Source of the DNA: Brachypodium distachyon
Taxonomy: Eukaryota; Streptophyta; Magnoliopsida; Poales; Poaceae
Assembly: GCF_000005505.3 (NCBI RefSeq)
Contig: NC_016132.3
Location: 56,372,914-56,436,913 of the forward strand
Direction of reading: 5' to 3'
Length of the DNA: 64,000 nt
The notes under the pieces were generated by a model, which saw nothing but the letters and a program-made list of their open reading frames with translations, was not told the origin of the DNA and made no database searches. Shown in pieces: positions 1-11,590 of this stretch. How positions within the stretch are numbered: position 1 is the first letter of the stretch; every line of letters begins with the position of its first letter. Both the position numbers and the translations under genes were made by a program.

Positions 1-1141
1 AGAAGGCAGCGCAGCGTGGAGGTGATCCCTGCCTCCGGTCTGCGGTGGCGCGTGGAGGACCCCGGTGATGGCCGCATCGCCCACTTCAGGCATGTCGGGT
101 GGGCGCGCCTTCAGTCTCCTTGTTTGTCTGAGCAGTGGGCAGTGAGGTCCTACTTTTCACACTCATCCACGAAATTGGGCTGCAATGCAATTTGGTTCTT
201 TATCTAGATTTATTGGGCTGAAGTATCCCCTGCCGTATCCCAACTTTTTTAGAAGTTGAAAAAATGGATAATGTGGGATGTGGGATACGAGATACGGCTG
301 TTTCCCTACATATCCATACAACTGTATCAACAAGTCTAATTTTATCTCCTTTCATGTAGGCACTTGCTACTTTCATTTTGATCATTTCCATCCAGCTATT
401 GGTATTGAACTTTACAAAGTTCTATAGTAACACTGGATTGACTTTTATACAGGGTACTGAGTAATGAGTATACACAGAACTACAGAAGCTTTGGTTCTTG
501 GTCATCTATATTCTTCTTGAAGGCAGAAGAAGGCTCTTACTCATAAGGTACCGACATGAAGTTTTCTATTTTTTTGAATTTAGTATCAACATGAAGTTTT
601 TTTTATTTTTTTAGTATATAGGTATCGACTAGGACATAAAGTTACTGCTTCTTTTTGCGTGTAAAATGCATCCAGCTAGTGTATGGCCTTTCATCCCTGA
701 CAACCTCAACTTACTATGTCTATAAATTCTGAAACCAGAGAATTAGGGAGATAAGCTCATAAAACAAGCAGGGATGATGGATAGTGATTTTACTGTTTCC
801 CCTCCTTGTGTTCTGTTAGAAGCAGTTTGAATGTCTGCACTAGTGACACCTTGAATCTGCTGTTGAGCATAAACAAGCCGTTTCGGCTTCAAGCCTTGGA
901 GATCTAGCCTGGTTCAAACGAATGAAACCCTGACTGTAACTCAAACTGTCTTTTCTCATCATAGGCTAAGAAAGTTGGATTTCCCTTTGTAACGCAACGT
1001 ATATGATACCACATTTTGGAGTAGTAAAAATATAACAAACTTTTGATTTGCTGTATGTTATGTGGTTCTTTTGCAGCTACTGACATGCTTAATTATGTCA
1101 TGCAGATGAAACTTTATTCAAGTCCAAAGAGCATAATTACA
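1..1141. other. 5' flank and probable leader of the MSP1-type kinase gene
   Basis: No convincing protein-coding exon is visible. The first 150 bases are GC-rich and could be a non-coding first exon or the edge of another gene. The rest is AT-rich. A pyrimidine-rich stretch ending in AG at 1075-1076 looks like a 3' splice site, so the kinase leader may contain an intron. The matching donor could not be chosen with confidence. Confidence 0.4.
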
Positions 1142-4100
1142 ATGGGATCTCGAAGTTTCTGCCTTCTCATCCTACTTTTGTTACTCATCCCCAGCTCTGT
1201 GTTGTCTGAATCAAGTGATATAAATACTTTATTCACTCTGAGGCACTCAATTGCTGAAGAAAAAGGCTTCCTCCGCAGCTGGTTTGATTCAGAAACTCCT
1301 CCATGCAGCTGGTCAGGTATAACTTGTTTGGGACATATTGTTGTGGCCATAGACTTATCCTCTGTGCCACTCTATGTCCCTTTCCCCTCGTGCATCGGGG
1401 CATTCGAGTCACTTCTTCAGCTCAACTTCAGTGGATGTGGGTTTACCGGTGAGCTTCCAGATGCCTTCGGGAATTTGCAGCATCTTCGGTTACTTGATTT
1501 GAGCAATAACCAGCTTACCGGGCCTGTCCCTGGATCTTTATATAATTTGAAGATGCTGAAAGAAATGGTGCTTGACAATAACCTGTTGTATGGACAATTG
1601 AGCCCTGCAATTTCACAGCTGCAGCACCTCACAAAGCTGTCTATATCCATGAATTCCATCACTGGTGGGCTTCCAGCAGGGCTGGGCAGCCTGCAGAACC
1701 TGGAGTTCCTGGACCTTCACATGAACACACTGAATGGGTCGGTACCAGCAGCTTTTCAAAATCTGTCTCAGCTCTTGCATCTTGATTTAAGCCAGAATAA
1801 CCTCAGTGGATTAATATTTTCTGGAATAAGCTCGTTGGTGAACCTGTTGACACTTGATCTGTCGTCAAACAAGTTTGTGGGGCCAATACCTCTCGAAATC
1901 GGTCAATTGGAAAATCTGCAACTGCTAATTTTGGGACAAAACGATTTCTCTGGAAGCATTCCAGAAGAGATTCGTAACCTGAAGTGGCTAGAAGTACTTC
2001 AACTCCCTGAATGCAAGTTTGCAGGAACAATTCCTTGGTCAATCGGTGGTCTCGTAAGCCTGAAGGAACTTGACATATCAGAGAACAACTTCAATGCTGA
2101 ACTCCCAACATCTATTGGTCAGCTTGGCAATTTGACGCAGCTGATTGCAAAGAATGCAGGGCTGAGGGGGAGCATACCGAAAGAGCTAAGTAACTGCAAG
2201 AAGCTTACTCTCATAAATCTGTCACTCAATGCCTTCACTGGCTCTATCCCTGAAGAACTTGCAGAACTGGAAGCTGTTATCACATTTTCGGTGGAAGGAA
2301 ACAAACTATCAGGCCATATACCAGAGTGGATACAGAACTGGGCAAATGTAAGATCCATATCGCTGGCTCAAAACTTGTTCAGTGGACCTTTGCCATTGCT
2401 GCCATTGCAGCATCTGGTTAGTTTCTCTGCAGAAACCAACCTTCTCTCAGGTTCTGTTCCTGCTAAGATATGTCAAGGCAACTCGCTGCGTTCAATCATA
2501 CTGCATGATAACAATCTAACTGGTACTATTGAGGAAACTTTTAAAGGGTGCAAAAACCTCACTGAGCTGAACTTGCTGGGTAACCATCTTCATGGTGAGA
2601 TACCAGGATACCTGGCTGAGCTACCTTTAGTTAATCTGGAGTTGTCCCTGAACAATTTCACGGGAGTGCTGCCTGACAAACTGTGGGAGTCATCAACCCT
2701 TTTGCAGATCTCTCTCAGCAATAATCAGATTATGGGCCAGATCCCCCATAGCATCGGTAGGCTATCCAGCTTGCAGAGGTTGCAGGTAGACAATAACTAT
2801 TTGGAAGGACCCATCCCACAATCTGTCGGCACTCTGCGGAATCTGACTATTCTGTCTCTACGTGGCAATAGGTTATCTGGGAACATTCCACTAGAGCTCT
2901 TCAACTGCAGGAACCTTGTGACGCTGGACCTGAGTTCAAATAATCTGACAGGGCACATCCCGAGGGCCATATCTAACTTGAAGTTGCTCAATAGCTTGAT
3001 TTTGTCTTCTAACCAGCTCTCTGGTGCTATCCCTGCTGAGATTTGTATGGGATTTGAGAATGAGGCTCACCCTGACTCGGAGTTTGTCCAGCACAATGGC
3101 CTTCTTGATCTGTCATACAACCGGTTGACTGGTCAGATTCCGAGTGAGATAAACAAGTGTTCTATGATGATGGTGCTAAACCTGCAAGGAAATTTGCTGA
3201 ATGGCACCATTCCTGCACAGCTTTGTGAGCTGACAAATCTTACAACGATTAATCTATCTTCTAATGGATTAACTGGATCGATGCTTCCATGGTCTGCACC
3301 ATTGGTACAACTGCAAGGCCTTATTCTGTCCAATAACCACCTGGATGGTATCATTCCTGATGAGATAGGCCGAATTCTTCCCAAAATTTCTATGCTAGAT
3401 CTGTCCAGAAATTTGCTTACTGGAACTCTACCACAGTCTTTGCTCTGCAACAAATACCTAAATCATCTAGATGTCAGTAACAACAACCTCTCTGGACAAA
3501 TTCCATTCTCCTGCCCCATGGACGGAGAATCCTCGAGCTCACTGTTGTTCTTCAATTCAAGCAGTAACCATTTCTCAGGAACCCTAGACGAGTCTATCTC
3601 GAACTTCACACAACTGTCTTCTCTTGATATCCACAACAATTGCCTCACTGGAAATTTACCATCAGCACTCTCTGGTCTCAGCCTTTTGAACTATCTTGAC
3701 CTCTCAAGCAATGATTTCTATGGTACCATCCCTTGTGGTATCTGCAGTATATTTGGCCTCACATTTGCGAACTTCTCTGGTAATCACATCGGCATGTACA
3801 GCCCAGCAGATTGTGCTGGAGGAGGCGTTTGTTTTAGTAATGGCACTGGTCATAAGGCGGTTCAGCCATCTCATCAAGTTGTAAGATTAGCGACCATTGG
3901 TGTCATTTCACTTGCTTGCATCATTGTTCTAGTTCTTCTGGTGGTTTATCTTAGATGGAAGCTATTGAGAAACAGGTCATTGGTTTTTCTACCTGCCAAC
4001 AAGGCCAAGGCTACCGTTGAGCCAACCTCAAGTGATGAGCTCTTGGGGAAAAAGTCCCGGGAACCTCTGAGTATCAATCTCGCAACATTTCAGCATTCAC

Positions 4101-5026
4101 TGCTGAGGGTCACCACCGATGATATACTGAAAGCCACAAAGAATTTCAGTAAGGAGCACATCATAGGCGATGGTGGCTTTGGGACTGTTTATAGGGCAGC
4201 ACTCCCTGAAGGCCGGAGAGTAGCGATCAAGAGGCTTCATGGTGGCCATCAGTTCCAAGGTGACCGTGAATTCCTGGCTGAGATGGAAACCATTGGGAAG
4301 GTGAAGCATCCAAACCTTGTTCCCCTGCTTGGCTACTGTGTTTGTGGGGATGAACGGTTCCTGATCTACGAGTACATGGAGAATGGGAGCCTTGAGATAT
4401 GGCTGAGGAACCGAGCAGATACATTTGAAGCACTTGGATGGCCAGACCGTCTCAAGATCTGCCTCGGTTCTGCCCGTGGGCTTGCTTTCCTCCATGAAGG
4501 ATTTGTGCCCCACATCATCCACCGGGACATGAAGTCAAGTAACATTTTGTTGGATGAAAATTTCGAGCCGAGGGTCTCTGACTTTGGCCTCGCAAGGATA
4601 ATCAGCGCGTGCGAGACTCATGTCAGCACGGACATTGCTGGTACGTTTGGATACATTCCCCCAGAGTATGGCCTGACAATGAAGTCCAGCACAAAAGGCG
4701 ATGTGTACAGCTTCGGTGTTGTCATGCTGGAGCTGCTCACGGGACGGCCACCTACTGGGCAAGAAGATATGGAAGGTGGTGGAAACCTTGTCGGCTGGGT
4801 GCGGTGGATGATCGCACACAGCAAGGGGAACGAGCTGTTTGATCCTTGCCTGCCAGTCTCAGGCGTGTGGCTGGAGCAGATGGTGCGTGTGCTCAGCATT
4901 GCCCTGGACTGCACTGCCGAGGAGCCGTGGAAGAGACCGAGCATGCTGGAGGTTGTGAAGGGCCTCAAGATAACCCAGACAATGGATTGCGGACCTCTGG
5001 TGGTGACAGTGTCCAGGGGCACCTAG
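1142..5026 (+). CDS. MSP1: LRR receptor-like kinase, MSP1/EMS1 (EXS) type
   Basis: Plasma-membrane receptor kinase of 1294 aa in a single exon. In rice, MSP1 limits sporocyte number and specifies anther wall (tapetum) cells by perceiving the small protein TDL1A. The ATG at 1142 opens directly onto a hydrophobic signal peptide (residues 1-24). An LRR N-cap with the paired-cysteine PCSWSGITC motif follows, then about 25-30 leucine-rich repeats of the plant LxGxIP type. A transmembrane helix lies near 917-938. The kinase domain has the glycine loop GDGGFG near 1008, the catalytic lysine in VAIK at 1030, HRD at 1127-1129 (RD kinase) and DFG at 1147. The length equals what I recall for rice MSP1. 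The reading frame stays open upstream, with an in-frame ATG at 1055, but that start would bury the signal peptide. No breaks are seen. Identity is strong by domain order and length; function is by homology. Confidence 0.93.
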   Translation: MGSRSFCLLILLLLLIPSSVLSESSDINTLFTLRHSIAEEKGFLRSWFDSETPPCSWSGITCLGHIVVAIDLSSVPLYVPFPSCIGAFESLLQLNFSGCGFTGELPDAFGNLQHLRLLDLSNNQLTGPVPGSLYNLKMLKEMVLDNNLLYGQLSPAISQLQHLTKLSISMNSITGGLPAGLGSLQNLEFLDLHMNTLNGSVPAAFQNLSQLLHLDLSQNNLSGLIFSGISSLVNLLTLDLSSNKFVGPIPLEIGQLENLQLLILGQNDFSGSIPEEIRNLKWLEVLQLPECKFAGTIPWSIGGLVSLKELDISENNFNAELPTSIGQLGNLTQLIAKNAGLRGSIPKELSNCKKLTLINLSLNAFTGSIPEELAELEAVITFSVEGNKLSGHIPEWIQNWANVRSISLAQNLFSGPLPLLPLQHLVSFSAETNLLSGSVPAKICQGNSLRSIILHDNNLTGTIEETFKGCKNLTELNLLGNHLHGEIPGYLAELPLVNLELSLNNFTGVLPDKLWESSTLLQISLSNNQIMGQIPHSIGRLSSLQRLQVDNNYLEGPIPQSVGTLRNLTILSLRGNRLSGNIPLELFNCRNLVTLDLSSNNLTGHIPRAISNLKLLNSLILSSNQLSGAIPAEICMGFENEAHPDSEFVQHNGLLDLSYNRLTGQIPSEINKCSMMMVLNLQGNLLNGTIPAQLCELTNLTTINLSSNGLTGSMLPWSAPLVQLQGLILSNNHLDGIIPDEIGRILPKISMLDLSRNLLTGTLPQSLLCNKYLNHLDVSNNNLSGQIPFSCPMDGESSSSLLFFNSSSNHFSGTLDESISNFTQLSSLDIHNNCLTGNLPSALSGLSLLNYLDLSSNDFYGTIPCGICSIFGLTFANFSGNHIGMYSPADCAGGGVCFSNGTGHKAVQPSHQVVRLATIGVISLACIIVLVLLVVYLRWKLLRNRSLVFLPANKAKATVEPTSSDELLGKKSREPLSINLATFQHSLLRVTTDDILKATKNFSKEHIIGDGGFGTVYRAALPEGRRVAIKRLHGGHQFQGDREFLAEMETIGKVKHPNLVPLLGYCVCGDERFLIYEYMENGSLEIWLRNRADTFEALGWPDRLKICLGSARGLAFLHEGFVPHIIHRDMKSSNILLDENFEPRVSDFGLARIISACETHVSTDIAGTFGYIPPEYGLTMKSSTKGDVYSFGVVMLELLTGRPPTGQEDMEGGGNLVGWVRWMIAHSKGNELFDPCLPVSGVWLEQMVRVLSIALDCTAEEPWKRPSMLEVVKGLKITQTMDCGPLVVTVSRGT

Positions 5027-7977
5027 TGCTCGCCTCGGAGCACTGTTCTTGAAAATGTTTCGATGCAATAATGGAGGCTAATTGTAGGTAATTTGTAGCT
5101 GTAGAGTAAGCTAGGTTTCGAAATGGTAGCTGTAGAGTAAGCACCCTGGAGATTGTGGCAGTGAGCGAACCATGTTAAGGCTGTAGCTGGAACACATGTT
5201 ATTGTAGCCTTTCTCTTTTTAGTCTTGATCCATGTATTGTCTTTGACTCTTTGTCAGGTAGTTATTGTAGCATTTGCATTTCTAAAAAAACGCAGTTATT
5301 GTGGCAGCATGAGTATTTTGCAAGCTCAGAAGATGCTTTTGCTGAAAGGTTACCTTTTCTTTCTGTATTTAGAGTATTTCATAATCTCTTACCAGATTCA
5401 GCTCTACTGAAATCTGGTCCCCCGTCGTTCTCTGGTTTACCTGCTGCTTTGATTGAACATTGGTATTTACTTCTTATGTGGCAGAGTACTTCATATTACT
5501 GTGTCATTGTTTTTGCCAGATTTTGCCTTCATACCCATATGTTAATTTCCTAAACGTTGCCCTTAATTCCTGATTTTGTATAGGCATTTGCTGTTCTCAT
5601 TTCATACTGTAACATTTATCATCGTATCTGTACGGACTCCTTTCTGGTTTGCTGCTGACTTTGTATCTGCTGATAATATGCAGGCAATGAGCTTTCAAGA
5701 ATCAATTGACATGTCTGCATTTACAGGCGACAGATTGGCCAGTGGTAGAGTGGCTTTACCTTGTAAGGCTAAATAATTGTTGCGCAGGAAATGTAGCATT
5801 CACGGCTAAGCTAGTTTGCTCTCGTCAGGGTTTAGAATTGTTGTTCTCTTCCAATTTTTACCCTCATTTATGGTTACTCAGGTAGATGCTCGTCAGCTGT
5901 AAGCCTGTAACTCATGCGTGCGTAAGGAGCAATGGTGATGCTTCCTCTGTTTACCCGTTCACTGCTACAGTACCTTTCTTCTCTTTTTGCCGGAGGTTGT
6001 ACAAGAGTATATCAGTTTTTTTGGTTAGGCATCTACAAAATTGGGACGGTGGTGCCAAACTGGATATCATACAAGCGTCGTTCTGCTCTGCACTAGTCCT
6101 GCATAGTATTTTCTGAAAATAAGCATGCAGTTGCAGGAAGAGCAAGGAACAGTGTGTGCTAGGTGTTCCATGCTCTGTTCAAACTTCAGGGAACATGTCA
6201 TACAAGTCAAACAGAATTAAGAGAAGCCTAGAATCCACCACTACCGAACCCAACATTAATCTCGCAAGATGAAATCGAATGTCAACAAGAAAAAATCAGA
6301 AATAAACGTGAAACTTAGACTTACTTAGTCGTAGTACCATCCTGGTCCTTCCTGCGTCCTGAGGACGGCCCACAAATTTCCACTCATCTTTATTTGTCCA
6401 AGGATCAGACAAGCATCGACGAACTTCTGGATGAACTACATGACGCATGCACGAAATCATGATAATATGGAGCCAAGCATCTGGTCATCCAGTGAAGAGA
6501 GGATGACATCGTTCGACAATGGGAGGGTATGGCGTCAGACAGAAAATGGGTAGTAGCAAACAGACGCCCGTGCCGAAAACAAAATAGCTTGAACAGGAAC
6601 CGATGCAACGGCTCCAGCAAGAGACAAAGAGCGGAGCTTGCATGCATGTAGCTGCGCGTGTCTCAGTCGATCGATCGCAGGTCGAGAAACTAGCTAGCGT
6701 CTCAGATTTACCGGCCCAAGCCCAACCCGGTGACGACTGTTCTGAATTCCAGAGTCAAGTTTACCGGGAAACACACAGTTTAGTAGGCGTGAAGGGCGAA
6801 TTCGTGAAGGGCGACACCGCGCATCGCAAGCTCGACAGCTCGTCTGATTACTAGTACTAGTACTCGCCTTTCACGGCCCCGCTAAGCTTAGCTTAATTAG
6901 CTTCTACTAAGTGCTAACCAAGCAATCTCCTGCGAAATTTAATCGGATTAACACACACACGTCCGGGGCAAGTACAGTCATAAACCGTACCTGCACCCGA
7001 CGTGATTAGCTAATACTACAACCAGGACTACTATTTGCCCAAGGACCCACCGGGCGGTGACTGTTTACCGATGCGAAGGCCGGCACCAGTGTTAACTGGT
7101 GGGGTGGGGTCACGTATATAGGCTGCTTGCGGGCCCCGCTCGAGTCCGGTCAGGGAGGCTGCCGCTGCAGGGACTGGAGAAAGGACGAGAAAAGGGTTTG
7201 GTTGGTTAATTAGTCGGGCCGTCCAAATCACGTGAACCCGAAGACGGCCGGAGAAAAGGAAAGGACACACGCACCGCGCGCCCGGCCGGCGGCCACGGCG
7301 TGCCATCCTTAAACTCGCCCCGGTCACTCGCTCGACAGCGTGACAAGGAGTAATTTCAATTTCAAGCACTCTCTCTTTGTAGTATATCATCTCTCCGTCC
7401 AGTCCAACTCACGGAACGTGCATGCTTAATTTGAGGAACCACCGGTACGGCTAACAAGAGCTTAATTTGAGGAGCCACCTTTTGCTTTTTTTATAAGTAT
7501 ACTTTAGACTGGTTTTCTTTCTTACTGATAAAAATCGTGGACTCCTGATTCTTACTCGATCCACTACTCTCCCAAACGTGGACCTGCTATTTCTAAGTCG
7601 TTGTAGTGTAGGAATTGAATTGGTTGACGTTCTCTGAGCTGCAAAGCCGACTTTAGAAGGACTCGAAAGGTATGCGTGCATTTCTACAGTTGACGTTGTT
7701 TTCTGTCCATGTAACTGCTCCGTGTTTGACATTGAGATAGATTTATATATCTTCGCGGGTTATCCAATCCGTCCAAATTTCAACGCAACACGCAGCTTCA
7801 GCAGCTGAGCATTTGATAGTGACAGTACAACAAATAACACGGAGAAACAAGATTGAAATCGTTGACCGAGAAACGGAAACCAGAATTTCCTCGTCGTGTA
7901 CGTTCTGGTTACTTTTCTCTTGTAAACCCCCACGCCACATATTAATCTCTGGCATGCCTATCTTTTTTAGGCTGCTG
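5027..7977. other. Intergenic stretch; kinase 3' UTR then no recognised gene
   Basis: The first several hundred bases are presumably the 3' UTR of the kinase gene. The remainder has only short open frames in conflicting phases without family resemblance. No tRNA, MITE or recognisable repeat was found before the Stowaway-like element near 7979. Confidence 0.5.
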
Positions 7978-7978
7978 C

Positions 7979-8190
7979 TTCCTCCGTCCCATAATATGAG
8001 ACATGCACGCATACCTAAATTCTCAATTTAATTAATTAAATATGTATGGTCTAACAAAAAATACATCATTAGTTTCGTTATCGAAAAAACTTTCTAATAA
8101 TATAATTTTTAAATTATTTAATTTATATTTAGTTAGCTAAATTAACGATCTAGAGGTACGTGACTGCCTCGTATTATGGGACGGAGGGCT
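7979..8190. mobile_element. Stowaway-like MITE
   Basis: The AT-rich body is bounded by inverted ends of the form CCTCCGTCCCATAATATGAG and its complement with one mismatch (CTCGTATTATGGGACGGAGG). The TA target duplication is not clean, so the element is old or slightly trimmed. It is non-coding. Confidence 0.8.
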
Positions 8191-9381
8191 AGGAGAGTGG
8201 GAGTGGGTAGGGGGAGCAGTTGAGAAAAAGATTTGCCCACGTCGTTACAAGCAAGAATAATAGAGCGTTCTCAGTCGGCTACGAGGTTTCCATGTCATCA
8301 GAAATCATGCGTGAAAGAAAAAAGAAGGGAGGAAAGAGAAGTAATCATGCGTGGAAGAGAAAAAAAGGGAGGAAAGAGAAGGAGCTAGCGCTTCAATAAT
8401 CGCTCGCTGTAGCACAGGTTCCAAAGAAAGAAGAGCCGGCATGCAGCCTGCTGCTAGCTCTAGGTGGGTGGTTATTTTTTTCCTCTTAATATTTTATTGC
8501 TTGTTTCTTTTTTCATTGATCAAAGAACATGCGTACATTAAATGTTTAAATACTCATAGAGCCAACTTAACAGCCAGATGGTTTTACGTGAAATGGCGTT
8601 GGCTTACAGGTAACAGCTAGCTCATCTGCTCATCTATTATTCATGCTCTACGTCAGTGGTCGTACGACCAATAACCTCGCGGACGGAGTCGTGGGGCTCG
8701 CTAGTTTGCCTGTCCGGGAAAAAAAAAAGAAATAGGTCACGTCGGCAGAGGATTTTCCATTGCCCCGTGACGGATCGGATCGTGCCAGCTGCACCACTCG
8801 AGCACAGAGTCCACCGTACCGTACCGCGTATCGCTGCTAGCAGCCGAAACAGACAGGCAGATACTGAGATACAGTACATACTAGGACAGGCTGAGCCAGA
8901 GCCATGGACGACCCATCGTGTGGGACCAATTCGACGAGAGTTATCAAGACGCCTTGCCGGTCTGCCGGTCACGGCGACCCATGGCGCGCCGCGCGCGGCG
9001 GGTTCACGTGCGCGCGCGCGCGCCCCGGCGCGGCCACCGAGATCAGACAGCCGCCGAGGAAGGGTGACGACGAGAGGTGACAGCCAAGTGAAAAGAGTAA
9101 ATTAAAGAAAAGGAACGGTAGTAGTATCATCTGTAAACGAGCAAGAAGAAGCGAACAAAAATCCCCGGTAAAATGGCTACGTACACGAGACCAAGGACGG
9201 CACGCGGGTCGGACCAAACTGACCCAGCACCGGCTCCAGCTCTTTCTGACGGGAGAAGGATTAATCAAAGCGAGCCGTGAGCAAGAGACAAGGGCCCGTG
9301 ACGATAACGACCCCCACCGCCCAAGCTTAGCTTAGCAGCTTAATCATCCCCCGTCCGTCCTGACACGCGCGCGCCCTGGCT
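8191..9381. other. Intergenic stretch, GC-rich, no gene recognised
   Basis: Contains a CG/GC dinucleotide run near 9010-9030 and several short frames without recognisable homology. It probably includes the 3' flank of the RIC gene on the minus strand. Confidence 0.4.
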
Positions 9382-10119
9382 TTAGCTGTGCCGATGTCGA
9401 CCGGCACCGCTGCTTGTGCCGGCCGTGGCGCTGGTGGCGGCGGCGGCAGAGGCCTGAGCCGCCATGGCCACCTCGAACTGCCGCACGGACACCGGCTCCG
9501 GCGGTGGAGTGACCGTGGCGGCGGAGGAGGAAGATGTCGAAGCGGCGGCGGCGGCGGAGGAGGACGGAGGAGGAGGAGGGGCGCGGTTCCAGGAGCGGAC
9601 GCTGGTGGTGGTGCTGGTGCTGCCGTCCCAGCCGATGTGCGCCACGTGCTTCACGTCCGTCGGCAGCCCGATCACCATCTCTTGTTCGTCCTCATCTTCT
9701 TCCTCGTCGTCCTCGTCGTAGACGGCGAAGATCTGGGACAGGTTCTTGAAGCCCCTCAGCAGCCTCGCCACCAGCGACAGCGGCTGCTCCCCCTGCTGCT
9801 TGCCCGCCGCCTTCCCCGCCGCGCCGCCTGACGACACCCCCTCGCCGCCTACATATATAGTTAGTTAGCCGTCAGTCAGCGCCAAAAGAACTCAAGACCG
9901 GCCAAATCGCCGTCAGACATACAAGAAGAAGAAGGAGAATACAGATGATATGTAGTGCTGCTCACCTTGGGCTTGTTGGGGTTGCTTGTTTGCGTGGCGC
10001 GAGGCTTGTTGTTGGGCGACGACGACGTCGACGCTGGAGGCGGAGCGGCAGTTGGAGGAGAAGGGGATGACGATGAACCGGTCCACCATCCGCCCTCGCT
10101 GCTGCTCCTTGCCACTCAT
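9382..10119 (-). CDS. ROP-interactive CRIB motif protein (RIC10/RIC-like)
   Basis: Effector that binds active ROP/RAC small GTPases at the plasma membrane through a CRIB motif. I read two exons: 10119-9966 and 9848-9382, giving 206 aa. The donor AG|GTGAG and the acceptor ending TATATATGTAG keep the frame (phase 1). Exon 1 carries the RIC-type start [14 protein letters not shown] (residues 11-24). Exon 2 carries the basic [12 protein letters not shown] stretch typical of RIC proteins, an acidic run near 95-108, and the CRIB core [17 protein letters not shown] at 111-127. The C-terminal tail is unusually rich in Ser, Ala and Pro and looks low-complexity. Paralogue identity within the RIC family cannot be fixed from this sequence. 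The start Met at 10119 is chosen because the family N-terminus follows it; M11 is an alternative. Confidence 0.88.
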
Positions 10120-11590
10120 GGCAGCCACCCAAATCAACCAACCAACCAACAAAAACCAATCAATCCTCAGCCGGCCAGAGGAGTTGGTTATTCCTCTGTT
10201 CGAATCTGTTGAACCAAATCAAGCCTTAACTCGAGCAGGGCCAGAGGAAGGCAGTCAGTGGTAGCAGCACTGTCCAAGTCTGGTATAGCGGCCGCGAGGG
10301 AGGGAGGGATGGAGATTGGAGAGGGAGCTAGCTAGTATACGAGCTGGAGTAAGTTCGCAGGCGGGCGGCGACCGGCACTGCAGCTGGTGGCTATACTATA
10401 CTTGTACTAGCAGCCGGTAGCTATCCTAGCTAGCTGTGGAGTAGGAGTCTAGCTACTCCTATATTGATACTCCGGTGCAGTGGGGATAGGCCGGAGACGG
10501 GGAAAAGAGGAGCTGGGAGTGGGTTGGGTTTGGTAATTTGGTACCCACCCCCACCCAGTACTACTACTACTATAGTTTCTGTATACTCGTACGTGACAGC
10601 GTGGGATATTCCTGCCTGCTGGCTTGCGATATCTGCTGCATCCATATACGGATGGGGTTTGGTTTTCCCCTGCCTGGATGCCCAACTGCTTCCCTCCTCT
10701 CTGCCAGTGACTCGTCGCCCACCATCCATCTCTGTCTGCGCCTCGGTACTCTACAGTACTACTACTGGTATACTACTACGTACCATGCATGTATTGTCCG
10801 CCCCCCGTCTCGTGATCTCGTCTCATTTCGAGGTTCGTTTTCTTCTTGCGTGCCAGCAATTGGGGCATGCATGGGCGCGGGCCGGGAGATTGAATTTGGC
10901 GGTTGCCGTGAATTAATGATTTTATTGGGGCGGGGGCGTTACCGTGAAGAGCTAGCCATGGACGTGCGCGCGTGGGTGGGCACGTACGTACGTACGTACG
11001 TACTCGACGTGTATTCATATCCTGTCACCCGCTCGCGCCCGTATTCCACCGTATATCCATGTTGTCAAGCTGCACATATCTGTAATATCTGTAGTAGCGG
11101 CTCTTTATAATTTTTCCCGGACAGGAGTTCAGGGGACTGAGAAAAATGGGCGCATCTCAAGTTTAGTGATCCTTGCGCATTGCGTTACGGAAAAAAGGGC
11201 ATTGGCCAACGGAAACGGGTACTACATTGAGCGGCATTATGCTTGTTTAAGAATGTTCAAATGAAATCATTGTTCTCGCTTTTTTTTTTTGAGCAACGCT
11301 TTTTTTTAAGCCGAGCAATATGATCTCTCTCTCTCAAAGAGGGCTGCGAAAGCGCAAATGTTTGGAAGCCCAAAGTTGGGTGGGCTTCGCAAGATTGAAA
11401 CAAACACATCTGGGTATGGAGTACTCCAAATTTGTGAGCATAACATATTGTACTAACTATGCAGATTCCAAACTCAGATTTGAATGGAGAAAGTATGTAT
11501 AAACATAGTCCTGATGAGCAAGGGAAGCAAAAAATCAACGAGAGTGTTTGCTTAATACTGTGCTGGACTGCCAGTGTTGACTCCACTTGC
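10120..11590. other. RIC promoter and spacer; no further BEACH exon found
   Basis: Holds the upstream region of the minus-strand RIC gene and the DNA where the next exon of the minus-strand BEACH gene should lie. No frame here resembles a BEACH-protein exon. A short CGTA microsatellite runs near 10983-11002. Two poly(T) tracts lie near 11281-11308. Confidence 0.5.

Noticed and set aside
1043..1141. N-terminal extension of the kinase frame by 33 residues
   Set aside because: The extension begins at a TTG codon, overlaps a likely splice acceptor and would place the signal peptide internally. The ATG at 1142 gives the expected 1294 aa.
4097..4522. Minus-strand frame of 141 codons inside the kinase gene
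   Set aside because: It is the reverse shadow of the conserved kinase domain and has no features of its own.
7031..9105. Frames of 110-150 codons on both strands between the kinase and RIC genes
   Set aside because: They show no family motifs, begin at non-ATG codons or weak ATGs, and overlap each other on both strands, typical of GC-rich spacer.
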